Source of the DNA: Olivibacter domesticus
Lineage (GTDB): Bacteria; Bacteroidota; Bacteroidia; Sphingobacteriales; Sphingobacteriaceae
DNA: 64,000 nt
Reading direction: 5' to 3'
Assembly (NCBI RefSeq): GCF_900109575.1
Contig: NZ_FOAF01000011.1
Location: forward strand, 1 to 64,000
Below the pieces are notes generated by a model. It had not been told where the DNA came from. It saw only the letters and a list, made by a program, of their open reading frames with translations, and did no database searches. Made by a program: the position numbers and the translations under genes. Of this stretch, positions 30,001 through 38,035 are shown in pieces. The stretch's first letter is position 1; each line of letters begins with the position of its first letter.

Positions 30001-30161
30001 AATGTTGAATTGATAAGAGGTTTAGTTGTTTGGGCAGCTATCTCTCCACTTAAAAATATCGCAAACCCAATAAAGGTTGCTTTTTTAATGAAGGAACAAT
30101 TTTTAACAGCCCTATTTAAGTGAAAAAAATTAAAATATCTTTTAATATGAAAATCGATCAT
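27027..30161 (-). CDS. SusC/RagA-family TonB-linked outer-membrane transporter
   Basis: The 1044-residue protein has a signal region (ATFIGFAIFLSGEIAAQ) and a carboxypeptidase-regulatory-like domain (LDGKVIDANTKEPLPGATV). A TonB-box-like VVVGYGTQKRGDLTGA is followed by the plug signature (SIDVLKDASATAIYGSRGAN) and a barrel ending KSVQLGVSLTL. It is the first structural gene of the sulfatase operon, after a leader of over 200 nt. The first ATG (30161) precedes a long positively charged stretch; an internal start is possible but no better one is evident. Confidence 0.95.
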   Translation of the reverse strand: MIDFHIKRYFNFFHLNRAVKNCSFIKKATFIGFAIFLSGEIAAQTTKPLINSTLDGKVIDANTKEPLPGATVSIEGTTHKASTDGDGRFKFITGQKFPYTLIVNYIGYKVNKVVATGSPIEIGLAPDFNQLEDVVVVGYGTQKRGDLTGAIASVPAEVKSQPVASPERLLQGSVPGAVVTQTSGQPGGGVSVQIRGNNSITAGSDPLYVIDGFPISNDYSVNDAGVNTGSKINPLSTINTSDIESIDVLKDASATAIYGSRGANGVVIITTKNGTKNKSSINYDGYYGVQEVVKTIPLLNAGEWWQLRKDAAANSGKSTSLPSVSGYTLDTSGVGTDWQDAAFRQAAIQNHNLSILTGGEKTRLAISGNYFDQDGILQNTGFQRISGRVNVVHDYNERLKLTSNLSASRSKAAIAPTSVVANLLLTPPSLPIYQDDGSFVIYSPFESNLQNPINSLYNQLNESKTNRLLGNITGEYEIIDGLKAKVLVGVDVVDNKQNRYLPKTTAEGLDLGGLAQVGSLFTSNWLNENTLSYDKTINDKNRINAIVGFTAQQSNSEGAVAEAAGFATDVFSFNNLGTGITNRTPSSIANDWSLASFLGRINYVYDDRYLLTLTFRSDGSSKFGAGNKWGYFPSAALGWNVSNEDFFKDIKNISQLKLRLSAGTTGNQNIPSYQSLSQLDYFRYNFSNTTVHGFAPVTVPNPNLGWEKTFQFDAGVDVGLFNNRITVVADYYYKKTTDLLLNRTVPGTSGLAEFGGGQTAAIYQNIGAVSNQGIEVYVNSNNITGNFTWKTIAIFSKNTNKITDLGEGVDQIIPVISQPSIAKVGYPLGSFIVYQTDGIIQEGDNPLTPQQNKSPGGQKYKDLNGDGQITQAGDRIVIANQPGFTAGLTNNFSYKGFDLSVFFQGSFGGKLYNANRANLELGTGYVNASREVLNRWTPNNTSTDVKAAFQDPAITISDRFIESASYVRLKNVSFGYTIPKRVFGKSGLDSLRIYVSAQNAWTWTDYTGFDPEVSQSEQSLINRGIDQGIYPNNKSVQLGVSLTL

Positions 30162-30195
30162 TTTTTAGCATATAGAATGTAGGACATACGCTATC

Positions 30196-30218
30196 AAGTT
30201 CATTTATGAAATGAACTT
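30196..30218 (-). promoter_or_regulatory. Perfect 10-bp hairpin in the sulfatase-operon leader
   Basis: AAGTTCATTT and AAATGAACTT (in minus-strand sense) pair perfectly around a three-base loop, 35 nt before the susC ATG. No T-run follows, so it is not a standard terminator. It could be a pause, an RNA-processing or a translation-control element in the leader, or an operator. Confidence 0.5.
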
Positions 30219-30277
30219 AGCAAGCAACGTAAAATTTCCCGAATGGAAGATTGATTATTTTGTAGATGTTATGTACC

Positions 30278-30293
30278 GTTGTTTTTCAACAAC
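30278..30293 (-). promoter_or_regulatory. Hairpin GTTGTT-GAAA-AACAAC over the cysteine codons and stop of the leader peptide
   Basis: On the minus strand a six-pair stem closes a GAAA tetraloop. Its 5' arm consists of the last two of three TGT codons, and the loop includes the TGA. A ribosome stalled on these codons would prevent the stem, as in amino-acid attenuators. Confidence 0.5.
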
Positions 30294-30375
30294 AACAGGA
30301 AGGAAAGAAAAGCTTGTGAACAGATGGGGCTTTGGCCCGCCTAAAAACTGAAATGGCAACTTTAGCTTGTTTCAT
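30286..30375 (-). CDS. Leader peptide (29 aa) ending in three cysteines
   Basis: An ATG at 30375 opens a frame that begins MKQAKVAISVFRRAK, continues APSVHKLFF and ends PSCCC followed by TGA. It is basic and has no membrane helix. It lies 57 nt downstream of a promoter box (TATATTTG) and 124 nt before the susC ATG of the sulfatase operon. Three cysteine codons before the stop, in a hairpin, are the layout of a transcription-attenuation leader peptide. Cysteine is the amino acid one would expect to control sulfate-ester use. There is no strong Shine-Dalgarno sequence. The frame is short and could occur by chance, so translation needs proof. Confidence 0.55.
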   Translation of the reverse strand: MKQAKVAISVFRRAKAPSVHKLFFPSCCC

Positions 30376-30431
30376 CGCATTATAAATTATTACACATTAA
30401 ATCTATCTTTTTAGTAGATATTTAAACCAAA

Positions 30432-30439
30432 CAAATATA
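30432..30439 (-). promoter_or_regulatory. -7 promoter box of the sulfatase operon
   Basis: On the minus strand this reads TATATTTG, a match to TAnnTTTG. It implies a leader of about 260 nt before susC that contains the cysteine peptide and the hairpins. No clear TTG -33 element is seen. Confidence 0.5.
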
Positions 30440-30541
30440 CATAGCATAAAGTAGCTTTGTTAGGACGAAAATATTCCTAATTAGCCCATAAATAATACGC
30501 ATAAAAGGTATTATTTGTACCTACTCTATGAAAATTGGGAT

Positions 30542-31990
30542 TTATTCTTGAAATGAGGGCACGCTCCCCTTGAAGATTTCTTGTAATGCTTTTTGAGCGG
30601 CATGATAGCCACACATGCCATGCACACCTCCACCGGGGGGCGTAGAGGAAGAACAAATATAAATCCCTTTGGCCGATGTGCTGTAAGGTGACCACTTAAG
30701 TGCCGGTCTTGTAAACAATTGCCGAATATCCATGGCACCTCCATTAATATCCCCCCCTACGTAATTCGGATTATACCTTTCATAATCCGTAGCATTGATT
30801 GTTTGTTTCATTAAAATACGATCACGAAAACCTGGAGCAAAACGTTCTATCTGCTGCTCGATAGCATTGCTCATGTCTATCGTAGATCCATTAGGAACGT
30901 GACAATAGCCCCAAACCACCTGTCTGTTATCCGGCGTCCTGCTCGTATCAAAAAGACTTTGCTGTGCCAGTAATACAAATGGCTTTTCTGGGTGCTTTCC
31001 TTTCCAAACAGCTTCCTCACCTGCAGCAATTTCGTTAAAGGTATTACCTATATGTACCGTTCCAGCCTTCTTGCATATTTCCGATGCAAAAGGTATGGGC
31101 CCGTCTAATATCCAATCCATTTTAAAAACCCCCATACCGTAACGATAAGATTTCAATTGCTTCTTATAATTTGACGAAAACTTTTGTCCCGCTATCTTCA
31201 ATAGCTGCTTTGGTCCAATATCAAATATAATCGCCTTATATCTCGGAAGCTTTTCCATCGAATCTACATAATAATTAACAAGCACTTCTCCGCCTAAGGA
31301 TTTAAAATAAGAGTTTAGTGCATTGGCAATACTTTGCGAGCCCCCTATAGGTATAGGCCACCCCCCCTCGTGCCCGGCTATAGAGAGCGCAAGTGCAATC
31401 GCAGAAGTCGTTGCATGAGTAAGGGGAAGCATGGAATGTGCCGCCATGCCAGCCCACAAAGCCTTCATTTCTTCACTCTTAAAGCTCCGTGCTGTGCTAG
31501 CTGCCGATTTTAATGCCTTCATGCCAAATTTCAACATTTTCAATGGAGATGAGGGTATGTGAAGGGGGGCTAAAACGTCTTCTACAATTTCGGGCCACAA
31601 TTTTACTAAGGGGTCAAAAAGATGCTCGTAAGTTTTTGCATCCTTACCAAACTGACGAGCGGTCTCCAACAATGATCCGTATAACCCTACTGCCCCTCCA
31701 TTGTCCAACGGATGGGCGGCTAAAACAGGTGGTTTAACATAGGTTAAACCATGCTCTTTTAGTGGTAATGATTTAAAAAAGGGAGATTGTATCGCCATAG
31801 GATGAATCGCAGAACAGATATCATATGTATAGCCAGGCAGCATCAACTCTCCCGACCTAAGTCCGCCTCCTATTGTATCACTTCCCTCAAGGAGCAAAAC
31901 ATCCAAGCCTGCCATTTTCATCGTTATCGCTGCAGCCAAACCGTTTGGTCCAGAACCTACTACGACGACATCATATTTATCTTTAAGCAT
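30542..31990 (-). CDS. FAD-dependent oxidoreductase of the phytoene desaturase/PYROXD2 type
   Basis: The 482-residue protein starts with a dinucleotide-binding motif (YDVVVVGSGPNGLAAAITM, then LLEGSDTIGGGLRS). It ends with the second FAD-contact region of CrtI-like proteins (GIYICSSSTPPGGGVHGMCG). No carotenoid genes are near, so it is more likely of the PYROXD2-like NAD(P)/FAD group than a true phytoene desaturase. Substrate unknown. It is a single gene; its end lies about 100 nt from the promoter of the sulfatase operon on the same strand. Confidence 0.85.
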   Translation of the reverse strand: MLKDKYDVVVVGSGPNGLAAAITMKMAGLDVLLLEGSDTIGGGLRSGELMLPGYTYDICSAIHPMAIQSPFFKSLPLKEHGLTYVKPPVLAAHPLDNGGAVGLYGSLLETARQFGKDAKTYEHLFDPLVKLWPEIVEDVLAPLHIPSSPLKMLKFGMKALKSAASTARSFKSEEMKALWAGMAAHSMLPLTHATTSAIALALSIAGHEGGWPIPIGGSQSIANALNSYFKSLGGEVLVNYYVDSMEKLPRYKAIIFDIGPKQLLKIAGQKFSSNYKKQLKSYRYGMGVFKMDWILDGPIPFASEICKKAGTVHIGNTFNEIAAGEEAVWKGKHPEKPFVLLAQQSLFDTSRTPDNRQVVWGYCHVPNGSTIDMSNAIEQQIERFAPGFRDRILMKQTINATDYERYNPNYVGGDINGGAMDIRQLFTRPALKWSPYSTSAKGIYICSSSTPPGGGVHGMCGYHAAQKALQEIFKGSVPSFQE

Positions 31991-32158
31991 CTTCCGTATT
32001 TCCCAATGTTAAGTATTTTCTAAAGATACCTGCTTTTAATAAGTCTCCAAAGGATTTGACAGTTTTAATAGTTCTAAGTACTGCAAGGCATTGATACGTA
32101 AATCTAGGTGTATCAAATTACATTTGATAATCACCAAATTATTACCGACATTTGCAAT

Positions 32159-32256
32159 GCTTATTGAGAAAGACGGAGGGATTAGACCCTGCGAAGTCTT
32201 GGCAACCTGTGCTTACAAGGTGCTACATTCTACCCGATAAACTGGGACAGATAAGC
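32159..32256 (+). ncRNA. SAM-I (S-box) riboswitch
   Basis: P1 pairs GCTTAT (32159-32164) with ATAAGC (32251-32256). Between them lie the S-box landmarks: GAGAAAGACGGAGGGA after P1, CCCTGCGAAGTCTTGGCAACC, and AAGGTGCTACATTC. It binds S-adenosylmethionine and controls the methionine synthase downstream. It lies inside the 5' extension of the longest metH frame, which supports the later metH start. Confidence 0.92.
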
Positions 32257-32280
32257 GAAAGTCACTTTCTGGGCTTTTTT
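32254..32280 (+). terminator. Riboswitch expression-platform terminator
   Basis: AGC-GAAAG (32254-32261) pairs with CTTTC and, past a TGG bulge, GCT (32273-32275), followed by six T. Its first three bases belong to the P1 3' strand. The stem is short, so strength is uncertain. It suggests control by transcription termination when SAM is high. Confidence 0.65.
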
Positions 32281-32343
32281 CTCAATGCAAGCATAATATA
32301 TAAAAGAACCCACTGGGATATCCAGCGAGAGAGAGCGTGTCGT

Positions 32344-35300
32344 ATGAGTATAAGAGAAGAATTAAACAAACGTATTTTAATAATCGATGGGGCAATGGGC
32401 ACCATGATTCAGCCATATGGCTTAAATGAAGAAGACTTCCGCGGTGAGCGCTTTCGTGCGCATCCATCGGAGGTGAAAGGCAATAACGATCTTTTAAATA
32501 TTACGCAACCAGCTATAATAAAAGAAATACACAAAGCCTATCTCGAGGCTGGAGCAGACATTATAGAAACCAACACCTTTAGCTCACAGATAATTTCTAT
32601 GGCAGATTATCAGATGGAGTCATTGGTTTACGAATTAAACTATGAGGGAGCAAGGCTCGCAAAGGAGGCTGCTACCGAATATACTGCGCTTACGCCAAAA
32701 AAACCTCGATATGTAGCCGGCGCTATCGGACCAACTAATAGAACCGCCTCACTCTCACCTGATGTAAACGATCCGGGCTATCGAGCAGTAACTTTTGACA
32801 ATTTAGTGGATGCCTATCATGAACAGGTAAGAGGTTTGATGGATGGAGGGGCTGACGTTTTGCTTATCGAAACAATTTTTGATACCCTAAATGCTAAAGC
32901 GGCTATCTTTGCCATCATAAAATATGAAAAGGAGCTCATAAGCTCGGGCAAACGCAGCACTCCTATTGATATTATGATATCTGGCACCATAACCGATGCT
33001 AGCGGGCGGACCTTATCTGGCCAAACGGTTGAGGCATTTTTAAATTCGATCAATCACGGCAACATCCTCAGTATCGGCTTAAACTGCGCTTTGGGTGCTA
33101 AAGAAATGCGTCCGCATATTGAAGAACTGGCGCGTAAAGCCGAATGCTATGTGTCGGCTTATCCTAATGCCGGACTTCCTAATGAATTTGGTGGATATGA
33201 CGAACAGCCACACGAAACGGCGCATCTATTGGAAGATTTTATCGAAAATGGCTTTGTTAATATCGTTGGCGGATGCTGCGGTACTACACCAAAACATATT
33301 GGCTGTATTGCAGCGAAGGCTGCCAAGGCTAAGCCTCGAAAAATAAGTAAACAAAAACCTCATTTGCGCTTAAGCGGATTAGAGCCTGTTACATACTCCC
33401 CAGAAAGTGTTTTCATGAATATTGGCGAACGTACGAATGTAACAGGTTCTCCAAAATTTGCAAAACTTATATTAAGTGGCGATTTTGAGGCAGCACTTTC
33501 CGTGGCACGCCAACAAGTCGAAGGTGGGGCTCAGGTGATCGATATCAATATGGATGAGGGGATGCTTGATTCTGAAGAAGCTATGACACGCTTCTTGAAT
33601 CTCATTGCTTCAGAGCCAGACATCGCTAAGCTTCCTATCATGGTAGATTCCTCTAAATGGAGTGTTATTGAGATAGGACTGAAATGCCTACAAGGGAAGG
33701 GCATAGTGAACTCCATCTCCCTAAAAGAAGGGGAAGAGCTTTTTAAAGACCGAGCGAGCACCATTATGCATTATGGTGCTGCAGTAGTGGTCATGGCCTT
33801 CGATGAGCAGGGGCAAGCAGATAATTTCCAGCGACGTGTAGAAATCTGTCAACGATCTTATGGCATTTTAGTAAAGGAGGTGGGATTCCCTCCTCAAGAT
33901 ATCATTTTTGACCCGAATATCTTAACGGTAGCAACAGGTTTAGAAGAACACAATAATTATGCAGTAGATTTTATCAATGCTACACGATGGATTAAAGAAA
34001 ATCTTCCCCTTGCAAAAGTAAGTGGTGGAGTAAGTAATATTTCCTTTTCTTTTCGCGGTAACAATGTAGTACGGGAGGCAATGCATGCTGCCTTTTTATA
34101 TCATGCCATCAAAGCAGGATTAGATATGGGAATAGTGAACGCTGGCATGTTAGAAGTATATGAAGAAATAGATCCTACATTGTTGGAGTATGTAGAAGAT
34201 GTGTTGCTTAACCGTAGGGAAGATGCTACCGAACGCTTAGTAGATTTCGCAGAAACCGTAAAAAGTAAAGGTAAGGTAGAAGTAAAGAGCGCTGAATGGC
34301 GGAATGGTAACGTTGAGGAGCGTATATCACACTCGCTCGTAAAAGGAATAATTGATTATCTTGATGAAGATGTAGAAGAGGCAAGGTTAAAATACCCCAG
34401 ACCGTTGGAAGTGATAGAAGGACCACTCATGGATGGCATGAATATCGTTGGTGATCTTTTTGGTGCCGGGAAAATGTTTTTACCTCAGGTAGTGAAATCG
34501 GCCCGTGTGATGAAAAAAGCTGTTGCTTATTTATTACCATTTATTGAAGCCGAAAAAGCAAAGAACCCGTCAGCAAGCGACCGAAAAAACGCGGGTAAAA
34601 TCTTAATGGCTACTGTAAAGGGAGATGTACATGATATTGGCAAAAACATCGTCGGAGTGGTTTTGGCCTGTAATAATTTTGAGATTATTGATCTTGGCGT
34701 AATGGTTCCGAGCCAACGGATTTTGGAAGAAGCAAAAAAGCAACAGGTCGATATTATAGGCTTGAGCGGACTTATCACGCCCTCTCTTGATGAGATGGTA
34801 CATGTTGCCAAAGAAGCAGAACGGGAAGGTTTCAAGATTCCTATTATGATTGGTGGAGCCACCACATCACGCATCCATGCTGCAGTAAAAATTGCACCCG
34901 CCTATTCAGGCACCATTGTTCATGTGTTGGACGCTTCCAGAAGTGTCGGTGTAGCCAGTAATCTCTTAAACGCAGAAACACACCAGGCCTACGCCGCAAA
35001 TATTCGTGAGGAATATGATAAGGCTAGAGAAAACCATCTAAAAAAAAGAGCAGAAAAAAAACTTATCCCAATTGAAGAGGCTAGAAAACAATCCTTTAAA
35101 ATTGACTGGACAAATTACGAAGCTCCAAAACCATCCTTTCTGGGGACAAAAGTGTTTGCTAATTTTCCGCTAGCAGATCTTCTACCCTATATCGATTGGA
35201 CACCCTTCTTCCACACATGGGAATTAAGGGGTAGCTACCCCCGTATTTTAACCGATAAAACCGTTGGCGTTGAGGCAAGCAAACTTTTTGAGGATGCGAA

Positions 35301-36036
35301 ACAACTTCTTGACAAAATCGTGTCCGACAAGCTTTTGACAGCGCGCGCGGTAATTGGATTTTGGCCAGCCAATGCGGTGGGTGATGACATCATTCTGTAC
35401 ACCGATGATACACGCAAGGAAAAATTAACCACTATACATACGCTTCGTCAGCAAGCAGAAAAAGCAAAAGATCAGCCTTATTATGCCCTTTCAGACTTTA
35501 TTGCTCCAACGGAAAGCGGGGTATCCGACTACTGGGGAGGTTTTGCCGTAACTACCGGCATCGGTTGTGACGAATTAGTTGCCGAATATGAAAAAAATTA
35601 TGATGACTATAATAGTATCATGGTGAAAGCTTTAGCTGATCGTTTGGCAGAAGCCTTTGCTGAAAAAATGCATGAGCTGGTACGCAAAGAATATTGGGGT
35701 TATGCTTCCGGTGAACAGTTGAGCAACGAAGAACTTATTAAAGAGCAATATGCAGGTATCCGACCGGCCCCTGGATATCCGGCATGTCCCGAGCATAGCG
35801 AAAAAACTACTTTGTTTACTATTTTAGATGCCGAAAAGAATACGAGTATCTACCTAACGGAGAGCTTGGCAATGCATCCTACGGCAGCAGTAAGCGGCTT
35901 TTACTTCGCAAACCCCGCTTCGCGCTATTTTGGTGTAGGAAAGATTGGCAAAGATCAAGTGGAAGATTACGCACAGCGTAAAAATGAATCTGTAGAAGTG
36001 ATTGAGAAATGGCTGGGACCGAGTTTGGGGTATTAA
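32344..36036 (+). CDS. metH: Methionine synthase, cobalamin-dependent
   Basis: The 1230-residue protein has all MetH modules in order. The homocysteine domain comes first ([17 protein letters not shown], zinc ligands in NCALGA near residue 246 and GGCCGTTP near 309). The methyltetrahydrofolate domain follows ([20 protein letters not shown]), then the cobalamin domain ([11 protein letters not shown] near residue 760) and the SAM-dependent activation domain ([12 protein letters not shown]). It transfers the methyl group from methyltetrahydrofolate to homocysteine. The start at 32344 ([10 protein letters not shown]) lies just after the riboswitch. MetF, which makes its co-substrate, is encoded downstream. 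Confidence 0.96.
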   Translation: MSIREELNKRILIIDGAMGTMIQPYGLNEEDFRGERFRAHPSEVKGNNDLLNITQPAIIKEIHKAYLEAGADIIETNTFSSQIISMADYQMESLVYELNYEGARLAKEAATEYTALTPKKPRYVAGAIGPTNRTASLSPDVNDPGYRAVTFDNLVDAYHEQVRGLMDGGADVLLIETIFDTLNAKAAIFAIIKYEKELISSGKRSTPIDIMISGTITDASGRTLSGQTVEAFLNSINHGNILSIGLNCALGAKEMRPHIEELARKAECYVSAYPNAGLPNEFGGYDEQPHETAHLLEDFIENGFVNIVGGCCGTTPKHIGCIAAKAAKAKPRKISKQKPHLRLSGLEPVTYSPESVFMNIGERTNVTGSPKFAKLILSGDFEAALSVARQQVEGGAQVIDINMDEGMLDSEEAMTRFLNLIASEPDIAKLPIMVDSSKWSVIEIGLKCLQGKGIVNSISLKEGEELFKDRASTIMHYGAAVVVMAFDEQGQADNFQRRVEICQRSYGILVKEVGFPPQDIIFDPNILTVATGLEEHNNYAVDFINATRWIKENLPLAKVSGGVSNISFSFRGNNVVREAMHAAFLYHAIKAGLDMGIVNAGMLEVYEEIDPTLLEYVEDVLLNRREDATERLVDFAETVKSKGKVEVKSAEWRNGNVEERISHSLVKGIIDYLDEDVEEARLKYPRPLEVIEGPLMDGMNIVGDLFGAGKMFLPQVVKSARVMKKAVAYLLPFIEAEKAKNPSASDRKNAGKILMATVKGDVHDIGKNIVGVVLACNNFEIIDLGVMVPSQRILEEAKKQQVDIIGLSGLITPSLDEMVHVAKEAEREGFKIPIMIGGATTSRIHAAVKIAPAYSGTIVHVLDASRSVGVASNLLNAETHQAYAANIREEYDKARENHLKKRAEKKLIPIEEARKQSFKIDWTNYEAPKPSFLGTKVFANFPLADLLPYIDWTPFFHTWELRGSYPRILTDKTVGVEASKLFEDAKQLLDKIVSDKLLTARAVIGFWPANAVGDDIILYTDDTRKEKLTTIHTLRQQAEKAKDQPYYALSDFIAPTESGVSDYWGGFAVTTGIGCDELVAEYEKNYDDYNSIMVKALADRLAEAFAEKMHELVRKEYWGYASGEQLSNEELIKEQYAGIRPAPGYPACPEHSEKTTLFTILDAEKNTSIYLTESLAMHPTAAVSGFYFANPASRYFGVGKIGKDQVEDYAQRKNESVEVIEKWLGPSLGY

Positions 36037-36039
36037 TTA

Positions 36040-36051
36040 GTTGTGAGTTGC
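36040..36051. repeat. Left arm of a perfect 12-bp inverted repeat around the four-helix-bundle gene
   Basis: GTTGTGAGTTGC here is the exact reverse complement of 36510-36521. Further degenerate seven-base units (GTGAGTT-like) continue to about 36075. Confidence 0.7.
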
Positions 36052-36114
36052 TAGTCGTGAGTTGTGAGTGTTTTCGCGTTAGGTTAATGGCAGTGCTTGT
36101 AGACAAGTTATAAA

Positions 36115-36498
36115 ATGAAAGAAAATATAAAATCTTATACTGAGTTAGAAGTGTGGAAGAAAGCCAGAGAATTGGTTAAAGAGATTTATTTAACAACCGC
36201 CAATTATCCTCAAGACGAAGTTTTTGGCCTTGTCAATCAAATGAGAAGATGCGCTGTTTCTGTCCCTTCGAATATTGCTGAAGGCTGTGGTAGAAATCAT
36301 ACTAAAGACAGCATTCAATTCTTTTTTATAGGGAGAGGATCTTTGTATGAATTGGAAACCCAAATACATCTTTCTTCTGATTTGAACTTCATCAACAAAG
36401 AGGAACTTGAGAAGTTATTAAGCCAGCTTCTGCATGCTAGAAAATTATTAAATGGTTTTATACGCTACTATCAACAACTAAAGGACAAGGAGCAGTAA
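36115..36498 (+). CDS. Four-helix-bundle protein (S23/IVS-type)
   Basis: The 127-residue protein shows the pattern YTELEVWKKARELVKEIY, FGLVNQMRRCAVSVPSNIAE and GRGSLYELETQIHLS. This is the four-helix-bundle family first seen in intervening sequences of 23S rRNA genes. Its biochemical role is unknown. It lies between metH and metF, which are functional partners, and is flanked by a perfect 12-bp inverted repeat. It therefore looks like an inserted cassette rather than part of methionine metabolism. Confidence 0.9.
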   Translation: MKENIKSYTELEVWKKARELVKEIYLTTANYPQDEVFGLVNQMRRCAVSVPSNIAEGCGRNHTKDSIQFFFIGRGSLYELETQIHLSSDLNFINKEELEKLLSQLLHARKLLNGFIRYYQQLKDKEQ

Positions 36499-36509
36499 CT
36501 GTTATCCTC

Positions 36510-36521
36510 GCAACTCACAAC
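36510..36521. repeat. Right arm of the 12-bp inverted repeat
   Basis: GCAACTCACAAC, exact reverse complement of 36040-36051, directly after the four-helix-bundle gene and before metF; similar heptads follow to about 36536. Confidence 0.7.
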
Positions 36522-36545
36522 AGGCAACTGACAACTATATTATAA

Positions 36546-37502
36546 ATGAAAATAACAAACCACATATCAAACGCTAAAGGCAAAACACTTTTTTCTTTTG
36601 AATTATTACCTCCGATAAAAGGACAAAGTATACAGGGCATATTTAATACGATAGATCCTTTAATGGAATTTAATCCTCCATTTATTGATGTAACTTATCT
36701 TCGTGAAGACTATATCTACAAACAACATCCAACAGGTTTATTGGAAAAGGTTGCTTATAGAAAACGCCCTAGCACGGTTGCTACCTGTGCTGCTATTATG
36801 AATCGATATAAGGTTGATGCGGTGCCTCACCTTATATGTGGTGGATTTACCAAGGAAGAAACGGAAAATGCATTGATAGATCTCCAGTTCCTTGGCATTG
36901 ATAATGTCTTGGTTTTAAGAGGAGATGCTCGTAAAAGTGATAGTTCTTTTATCCCTACACCGGGCGGACATGCATTTGCATCGGATCTTTTAGGTCATGT
37001 TGTTAATATGAACAATGGTAAATATCTACACGATCATATGGATGATATGGAAAAAACCGATTTCTGTATCGGCGTGGCAGGGTATCCTGAGAAACACTTC
37101 GAATCTCCTAATTTAGAAACAGATTTCAGGTATCTTAAACATAAAGTGGATATGGGGGCGAATTTCATTGTGACCCAAATGTTTTTTGATAATACTAAAT
37201 ACAAAGCCTTTGTAAACAAATGCCGTGAAAACGACATAAATGTTCCCATAATCCCAGGCTTAAAACCCATTACTACTAGCAAACAATTAATTAGTTTACC
37301 AAAGATCTTTCATTTGGACATCCCAGTAGCACTAAGCGAAGCCATCCATGCATGCAAGAATGAAAAAGATGTAAAAGAAGTGGGAATTGAATGGATGATC
37401 AACCAATGTAAAGAGCTTATTGGCATGGGCGCTCCCGTATTACATTTTTATACCATGGGCAATCCAGAGCCAACAAAACGCATTATTAGAGGGGTCTTTT
37501 AG
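36546..37502 (+). CDS. metF: Methylenetetrahydrofolate reductase
   Basis: The 318-residue protein matches MetF: FSFELLPPIKGQSIQ at the start, FIDVTYLRED, LVLRGDARKSD, the flavin and folate region FCIGVAGYPEKHFESPN, then FIVTQMFFDN and PIIPGLKPIT. It reduces methylenetetrahydrofolate to methyltetrahydrofolate with NAD(P)H, supplying MetH. It probably shares the riboswitch-controlled transcript with metH, across the inserted four-helix-bundle cassette. It ends 5 nt before the stop codon of the convergent gene. Confidence 0.95.
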   Translation: MKITNHISNAKGKTLFSFELLPPIKGQSIQGIFNTIDPLMEFNPPFIDVTYLREDYIYKQHPTGLLEKVAYRKRPSTVATCAAIMNRYKVDAVPHLICGGFTKEETENALIDLQFLGIDNVLVLRGDARKSDSSFIPTPGGHAFASDLLGHVVNMNNGKYLHDHMDDMEKTDFCIGVAGYPEKHFESPNLETDFRYLKHKVDMGANFIVTQMFFDNTKYKAFVNKCRENDINVPIIPGLKPITTSKQLISLPKIFHLDIPVALSEAIHACKNEKDVKEVGIEWMINQCKELIGMGAPVLHFYTMGNPEPTKRIIRGVF

Positions 37503-37507
37503 GCCCC

Positions 37508-38035
37508 CTACTCCTTTATTCGCTCTTTACTATAATATGCTAATACCTTGTACTCGTCTTTTACTTTTCCAAAAATAAACGCAAAATAATCGTCACCCAC
37601 CGTGCTGTCTTCCGAATATTGGCAATAAAGCTCATATAGTGTATTTTGTCCGTCTACCACCTTCGCCAACCGCCTATAGTAATCACCACTCGATTCCACA
37701 TCAATTTGCTGCAAATGTTCAATGTCCATTTTTGGAATCAATCGTTTTACATCTGAATGGTAGATTTTTGAAACAAGGTGAGCAAACTCTTCCTTCTTGA
37801 TCAGGCCATCAGCCTTCTCCTCCTCGTTTAATTCATTCACGCCATCTACCCAATAAATGGTCTGAAAGGGAAAGTACATGCTCTCTGATAATGCATTAAT
37901 GTCATCCGTACGGATTGATCCTTGAAATGTCTTATAGAAAGTTTTTAATTTGCCATCCATTTTTTGTGCAAAGGTTGTTTGGCTTAAAACAAACAATACC
38001 ACAAAGGTTCCTTTTATTTTAGTTTTAACACTCAT
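37508..38035 (-). CDS. Exported hypothetical protein
   Basis: The 175-residue protein has a signal peptide (GTFVVLFVLSQTTFAQ) and a mature part rich in charged and aromatic residues (FYKTFQGSIRTDDINALSES, YWVDGVNELNEEEKADGLI, DDYFAFIFGKVKDEYKVLA). The shape recalls small NTF2-like secreted proteins, but I do not recognise a defined family. It is convergent with metF and has no operon partner. Confidence 0.7.
   Translation of the reverse strand: MSVKTKIKGTFVVLFVLSQTTFAQKMDGKLKTFYKTFQGSIRTDDINALSESMYFPFQTIYWVDGVNELNEEEKADGLIKKEEFAHLVSKIYHSDVKRLIPKMDIEHLQQIDVESSGDYYRRLAKVVDGQNTLYELYCQYSEDSTVGDDYFAFIFGKVKDEYKVLAYYSKERIKE

Noticed and set aside
30477-30744. Two minus-strand frames of 72 codons near the end of the oxidoreductase gene
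   Set aside because: They lie in the shadow of the oxidoreductase C-terminus.
30542-31990. Carotenoid biosynthesis phytoene desaturase
   Set aside because: The fold fits, but there are no crtB or other carotenoid genes nearby and the sequence is closer to PYROXD2-like oxidoreductases.
32152-32343. 64-residue N-terminal extension of MetH
   Set aside because: It translates the SAM riboswitch and terminator; MetH homology begins at 32344.
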